Part shown: in pieces, positions 4,660 to 7,397 of the stretch
Layout of the letters: the number at the start of each line of letters is the position of its first letter
Numbering within the stretch: the stretch's first letter is position 1
NCBI GenBank assembly: GCA_009699615.1
Contig: WLNV01000071.1
Coordinates: 1 to 7,397, forward strand
Length of the DNA: 7,397 bases
DNA from: Actinomycetota bacterium
GTDB taxonomy: Bacteria > Actinomycetota > Thermoleophilia > Solirubrobacterales > Solirubrobacteraceae
Reading direction: 5' to 3'
The notes under the pieces: generated by a model
The model's input: only the letters and a program-made list of their open reading frames with translations
Told to the model about the DNA's origin: nothing
Database searches by the model: none
Translations under genes and position numbers: made by a program

Positions 4660-7170
4660 ATGAAGATGTCTAAGAAGACCGCAACAGCCGCACTCGCCAC
4701 AGCAGCCTTGCTCGCCATCGGCGCAGGCGCCCTCCCCGCCGCCGCCTCGGCAGCGGCAACAACGACGACGTTCGCCACGCTCCCGGCTGGATCTTCGCCG
4801 CACGGTATTGCGGTCGATTCATCCGGCAACGTCTTCACTGCCAACTACGGGAACGGTACCGGGAGCGGCACCGTCTCGAAGATAACGCCGCTCGGCATCC
4901 TCACAGCCGTTTTCGGCACTACCGGTACGGCGCCGGAAGGGATTGCGGTCGACTCTGCCGGAAACGTATATACGGCAAACAGCGGTTCGAACGACGTCAC
5001 AAAGATCACGGCTGACGGGTTGACCTCCACGGTCAACTGGGGCCCGTCATCAGCGCACGTAGTAACCGGCACGAGCCCATACGGGATCGCGGTCGACGCG
5101 AACGGAAACCTCTACACCGCCAACTCCGGTAGCCGCAACGTCTCAAAGATCACGTCTGCCGGGGTCTCAACCGCCAGCTGGGCGCTGACGACTGCCGGGT
5201 CTACGCCACACGGGATCGCAATCGATTCAACGACGGGGGACGTCTTTGTTGCCCAGTACGGGCTTGCAAAGGTCACCAAGATCACCTCAGCGGGCGGAGT
5301 TGGTGGCACGACCCAAAGCTGGGCGACAACCGGGACGATGCCGGAAGGGGTAGCGGTTAACCAAACGACGCACGATGTCTACGTCACCAACTTAGGGTCG
5401 GCCGACATCTCGAAGATCAGCGCAGCCGATGGCACTTCGTCAACAGTCAACTGGGGGCCGTCAAGTGCTCATGTGACAACCGGCGCACAGCCAAAAGGCA
5501 TCGCTATCGACGCGAGCGGCAAGATCTACACCGCCAACTACGGCAGCAGCACAGTCTCGAGGATTCTTCCGGACGGCACCTCCGCGACGTACGGCTCGGG
5601 ATTCAGCGGCTCATGGATCAACCCAACTGGTGTTGCGATCAACAGCGCCGGAGCACTGTTCGTGAGCAACACGTCGACCAACCGCGTTTCGACGATCGCT
5701 GAGCTTGCAGCTCCCGGCACGCCGCCGGCACCAACCGCCGTTGGCGGTGACGGTTCCGCAACAGTGACCGTGGCTGCAGGAAGCGGCGGCACGCCCGCCA
5801 GCTACCTCGTGACCGCTTCCCCCGGCGGGAATACCTGCACAGTTACCGGCGCGGCAGGCTCATGCACCGTCACCGGCCTCAGCAACGGAACCGCGTACAC
5901 ATTCTCCGCAACCGCCACGAACGCGACTGGCACTTCCAGCGGATCGGCGGCATCCGGCTCAGTAAGCCCAACGATCACTGCTCCCGGCACGCCGCCGGCA
6001 CCGACCGCAGTTGGCGGTGACGGTTCCGCAACAGTGACCGTGGCTGCAGGAAGCGGCGGCGCGCCCACCAGCTACACCGTCACCGCATCCCCCGGAGGAC
6101 GTACCTGCACCGTCACCGGCGCGGCAGGCTCATGCACGATCACCGGCCTCACCAACGGTGTGGCGTACACGTTCTCAGCCACCGCGACCAACGCCGGCGG
6201 AACGTCGGGCGGCTCGGCAGCATCGGGCTCGGTCAGTCCAGCACCCGCGACTGCTGCCCCCGGCACGCCACCAGCGCCGACCGCAGTTGCCGGTGATGGC
6301 TCAGCGACGACCACCGTCAGCGCTGGCAGCGGCGGCACTCCAACCAGCTACACCGTCACCGCATCACCGGGCGGGAAGACCTGCACCGTCACCGGCGCGG
6401 CAGGCTCATGCACGATCAGCGGCCTAACTAACGGAGTTGCCTACACATTCTCGGCAACCGCCACAAACGGGACCGGTACGTCAGCTGCTTCGGCAGCTTC
6501 AGGCCCGGTCAGCCCCGCCCCGGCATCAGAAGCTCCTGGCACGCCGCCGGCGCCGACCGCAGTTGCCGGTGATGGCTCAGCGACGATCACCGTCAGCGCT
6601 GGCAGCGGCGGCACACCGTCGTCCTACACCGTCACCGCCTCACCGGGCGGGAAAACCTGCACCGTCACCGGCGCGGCAGGCTCATGCACGATCACCGGCC
6701 TCACCAACGGTGTGGCGTACACCTTCTCATCCGTCGCAACCAACGCGGTCGGCACATCAAGCGGCTCCCCAGCGTCCGGCTCGATCAGCCCTGTCTCCGC
6801 CGTCAAGGTTTTTGAGGCCGTCAAGTTCACGCCACTGATCACGAAGACGTCGGTAGCGGTCGTGACCGCCGTCAGTGTGCCAGGGGCCGGCAAGATCACG
6901 CAGATCGCCACGACCCGCGTGGCTAAGAAGAAGGCCAAGAAGGCAGGCGTCAGCAAGAAGAAGAAGAAGCCGAAGACGAAGACGCGCTGCAAGGCGACGA
7001 AGATCGTCAAAGTGGCCGGGAGCTTCCCGATGACCTGCAAGATGAACAAGAAGAGCCGCAAGGAACTGCGCAAGAAGGCAATGACGCTGACGATCCGCAC
7101 GACCTTCACACCGGCAAAAGGCAAGCCGACAGTGAAGACGAAGATCGTCAAGCTCAAGCGCAAGCGCTAA
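4660..7170 (+). CDS. Secreted seven-bladed beta-propeller protein with four FN3-like domains and basic C-terminal module
   Basis: Exported modular protein of 836 residues; no enzyme activity can be assigned. The signal peptide is residues 1 to about 31, with K2, K5 and K6, an Ala/Leu core, and cleavage after ASA. Residues about 44-347 hold seven repeats of the NHL/virginiamycin-B-lyase type, each with a G(I/V)A(V/I)(D/N) turn whose Gly is at 49, 94, 142, 185, 230, 280 and 324, usually followed by a (V/I)YTAN-like strand and KIT. Four fibronectin-III-like domains begin at A351, A441, A533 and A625, 90-92 residues each, all with APGTPPAPTAV linkers and a close Cys pair in TCTVTGAAGSC. The tail (about 715-836) is very rich in Lys (clusters from 756) with C777 and C793; I recall similar modules at the ends of Thermoleophilia surface proteins. 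No sortase signal or membrane anchor is seen. The propeller may bind a ligand and the basic tail may hold the anionic cell surface; both are inference. A Vgb-type lyase role is possible but unsupported. Confidence 0.88.
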   Translation: MKMSKKTATAALATAALLAIGAGALPAAASAAATTTTFATLPAGSSPHGIAVDSSGNVFTANYGNGTGSGTVSKITPLGILTAVFGTTGTAPEGIAVDSAGNVYTANSGSNDVTKITADGLTSTVNWGPSSAHVVTGTSPYGIAVDANGNLYTANSGSRNVSKITSAGVSTASWALTTAGSTPHGIAIDSTTGDVFVAQYGLAKVTKITSAGGVGGTTQSWATTGTMPEGVAVNQTTHDVYVTNLGSADISKISAADGTSSTVNWGPSSAHVTTGAQPKGIAIDASGKIYTANYGSSTVSRILPDGTSATYGSGFSGSWINPTGVAINSAGALFVSNTSTNRVSTIAELAAPGTPPAPTAVGGDGSATVTVAAGSGGTPASYLVTASPGGNTCTVTGAAGSCTVTGLSNGTAYTFSATATNATGTSSGSAASGSVSPTITAPGTPPAPTAVGGDGSATVTVAAGSGGAPTSYTVTASPGGRTCTVTGAAGSCTITGLTNGVAYTFSATATNAGGTSGGSAASGSVSPAPATAAPGTPPAPTAVAGDGSATTTVSAGSGGTPTSYTVTASPGGKTCTVTGAAGSCTISGLTNGVAYTFSATATNGTGTSAASAASGPVSPAPASEAPGTPPAPTAVAGDGSATITVSAGSGGTPSSYTVTASPGGKTCTVTGAAGSCTITGLTNGVAYTFSSVATNAVGTSSGSPASGSISPVSAVKVFEAVKFTPLITKTSVAVVTAVSVPGAGKITQIATTRVAKKKAKKAGVSKKKKKPKTKTRCKATKIVKVAGSFPMTCKMNKKSRKELRKKAMTLTIRTTFTPAKGKPTVKTKIVKLKRKR
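4789..5700 (+). repeat. Seven propeller blade repeats
   Basis: Blade starts are spaced 45, 48, 43, 45, 50 and 44 residues apart, the usual NHL/SMP-30-type blade length, and seven copies suffice to close a propeller. Blades 1 and 4 both lead into a TTGTxPEG(I/V)AV junction, and blades 2 and 5 both end in STVNWGPSSAHVxTG, which points to duplication of a three-blade block of about 137 residues followed by a seventh blade. DNA identity between the copies is much lower than in the FN3 repeats, so this duplication is older. Confidence 0.75.
5710..6801 (+). repeat. Four tandem FN3-like repeats, about 270-276 bp each
   Basis: Units begin at 5710, 5980, 6256 and 6532. The first 81 bases of units 1 and 2 (5710-5790 and 5980-6060) differ at two positions. 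Units 3 and 4 share 65 bases (6274-6338 and 6550-6614) with one difference. Units 2 and 4 share 68 identical bases (6103-6170 and 6655-6722), where unit 3 has six changes. The array is thus a mosaic, consistent with recent unequal crossing-over or gene conversion. Confidence 0.9.
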
Positions 7171-7182
7171 CGCTCGCGACAG

Positions 7183-7205
7183 CGCCTAGATCGCGGCGCT
7201 AGGCG
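7183..7205. terminator. Hairpin between convergent genes
   Basis: CGCCTAG (7183-7189) pairs exactly with CTAGGCG (7199-7205) around nine bases. It begins 12 bases after the stop of the propeller/FN3 gene and contains the TAG stop of the opposite gene. No T-run follows on either strand. It is best read as a shared weak terminator. Confidence 0.4.
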
Positions 7206-7397
7206 ACTGCTGAAGGCTGCGGTAGCGCGCGAAGGCAACGACTGCCCAGATCACCTCGACGACGCCGAAGGGCCAAGCGCCTGCGAGGAAGCCGTACGCG
7301 CTCGAGAGCAGGCAGCCGAAGCCGAAGAAGAGAACAAATTGAGAGCCACGGCTCTCCAACGCATACATCAGCATCATGAACGTGACAGCACAGGCAC
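7186..7397 (-). CDS. Small integral membrane protein, 5' end outside window
   Basis: Hypothetical protein of unknown function, 69 residues visible on the - strand. The first ATG in the window is at 7377, but the frame stays open to the edge (ACAVTF before it) and its composition fits a membrane helix, so the real start probably lies beyond 7397. Two clear hydrophobic segments follow: FVLFFGFGCLLSSAYGF and, after a GAWPFG turn, VVEVIWAVVAFARY, then a short polar tail. The YGFLxGAWPFGVVExIWAxVA pattern is one I recall from small conserved actinobacterial membrane proteins, which supports a real gene, but no function is known to me. It converges on the propeller/FN3 gene, with 15 bases between stops. 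Confidence 0.7.
   Translation of the reverse strand, partial: ACAVTFMMLMYALESRGSQFVLFFGFGCLLSSAYGFLAGAWPFGVVEVIWAVVAFARYRSLQQSPSAAI

Noticed and set aside
5710..6801. CRISPR-like or intergenic tandem repeats
   Set aside because: The repeats are in-frame 90-92-residue protein domains within one open gene, with mostly silent differences; there are no short repeat-spacer units.
6624..7163. 179-codon hydrophobic-looking open frame on the - strand
   Set aside because: Its Phe/Leu/Val runs are just the complement of Lys AAG codons and Ala/Thr repeats in the secreted-protein gene; similar shadows recur in each FN3 unit.

Overview
The window looks like chromosomal DNA of a high-GC actinobacterium. 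The best guess is class Thermoleophilia (Solirubrobacter/Conexibacter-like). This rests on GC-rich wobble positions, several genes with no Shine-Dalgarno but a TAnnnT box 6-7 nt before the start codon (leaderless style), and a secreted protein ending in a lysine-rich module with a Cys pair, a type I associate with that class from memory. The lineage is an inference; no marker gene is present. I see no mobile element, CRISPR array, tRNA or rRNA.

Layout, left to right. (1) The 3' three-quarters of a dTDP-glucose 4,6-dehydratase gene (rfbB/rmlB, + strand), cut by the window edge. (2) A 148-bp gap with a strong, long bulged hairpin. (3) A class I SAM-dependent methyltransferase (+). (4) A secreted LIP-family lipase/esterase with an intact Ser-Asp-His triad (+). 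(5) Convergent to it, a four-helix DUF4239-type (bestrophin-like) membrane protein (-) whose reading frame is broken by an apparent single-base loss near 3425. (6) Upstream of that on the same strand, a TetR-family regulator (-). (7) Divergent from tetR across 141 bp, an 836-residue secreted protein (+) made of a signal peptide, a seven-bladed NHL/Vgb-like beta-propeller, four near-identical fibronectin-III-like domains and a basic C-terminal module. (8) Convergent at the right edge, the 3' part of a small membrane protein gene (-).

The genes do not form one pathway. The first gene belongs to nucleotide-sugar synthesis (rhamnose or other deoxysugars); the lipase and the propeller/FN3 protein are exported. 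The only regulatory link the layout suggests is tetR, which shares its upstream region with the propeller/FN3 gene and lies 80 bp upstream of the broken DUF4239 gene. The most informative observations are the frameshift, the mosaic history of the FN3 repeats, the three-blade internal duplication in the propeller, and the recurring leaderless promoter pattern. I found no convincing new multi-gene system.
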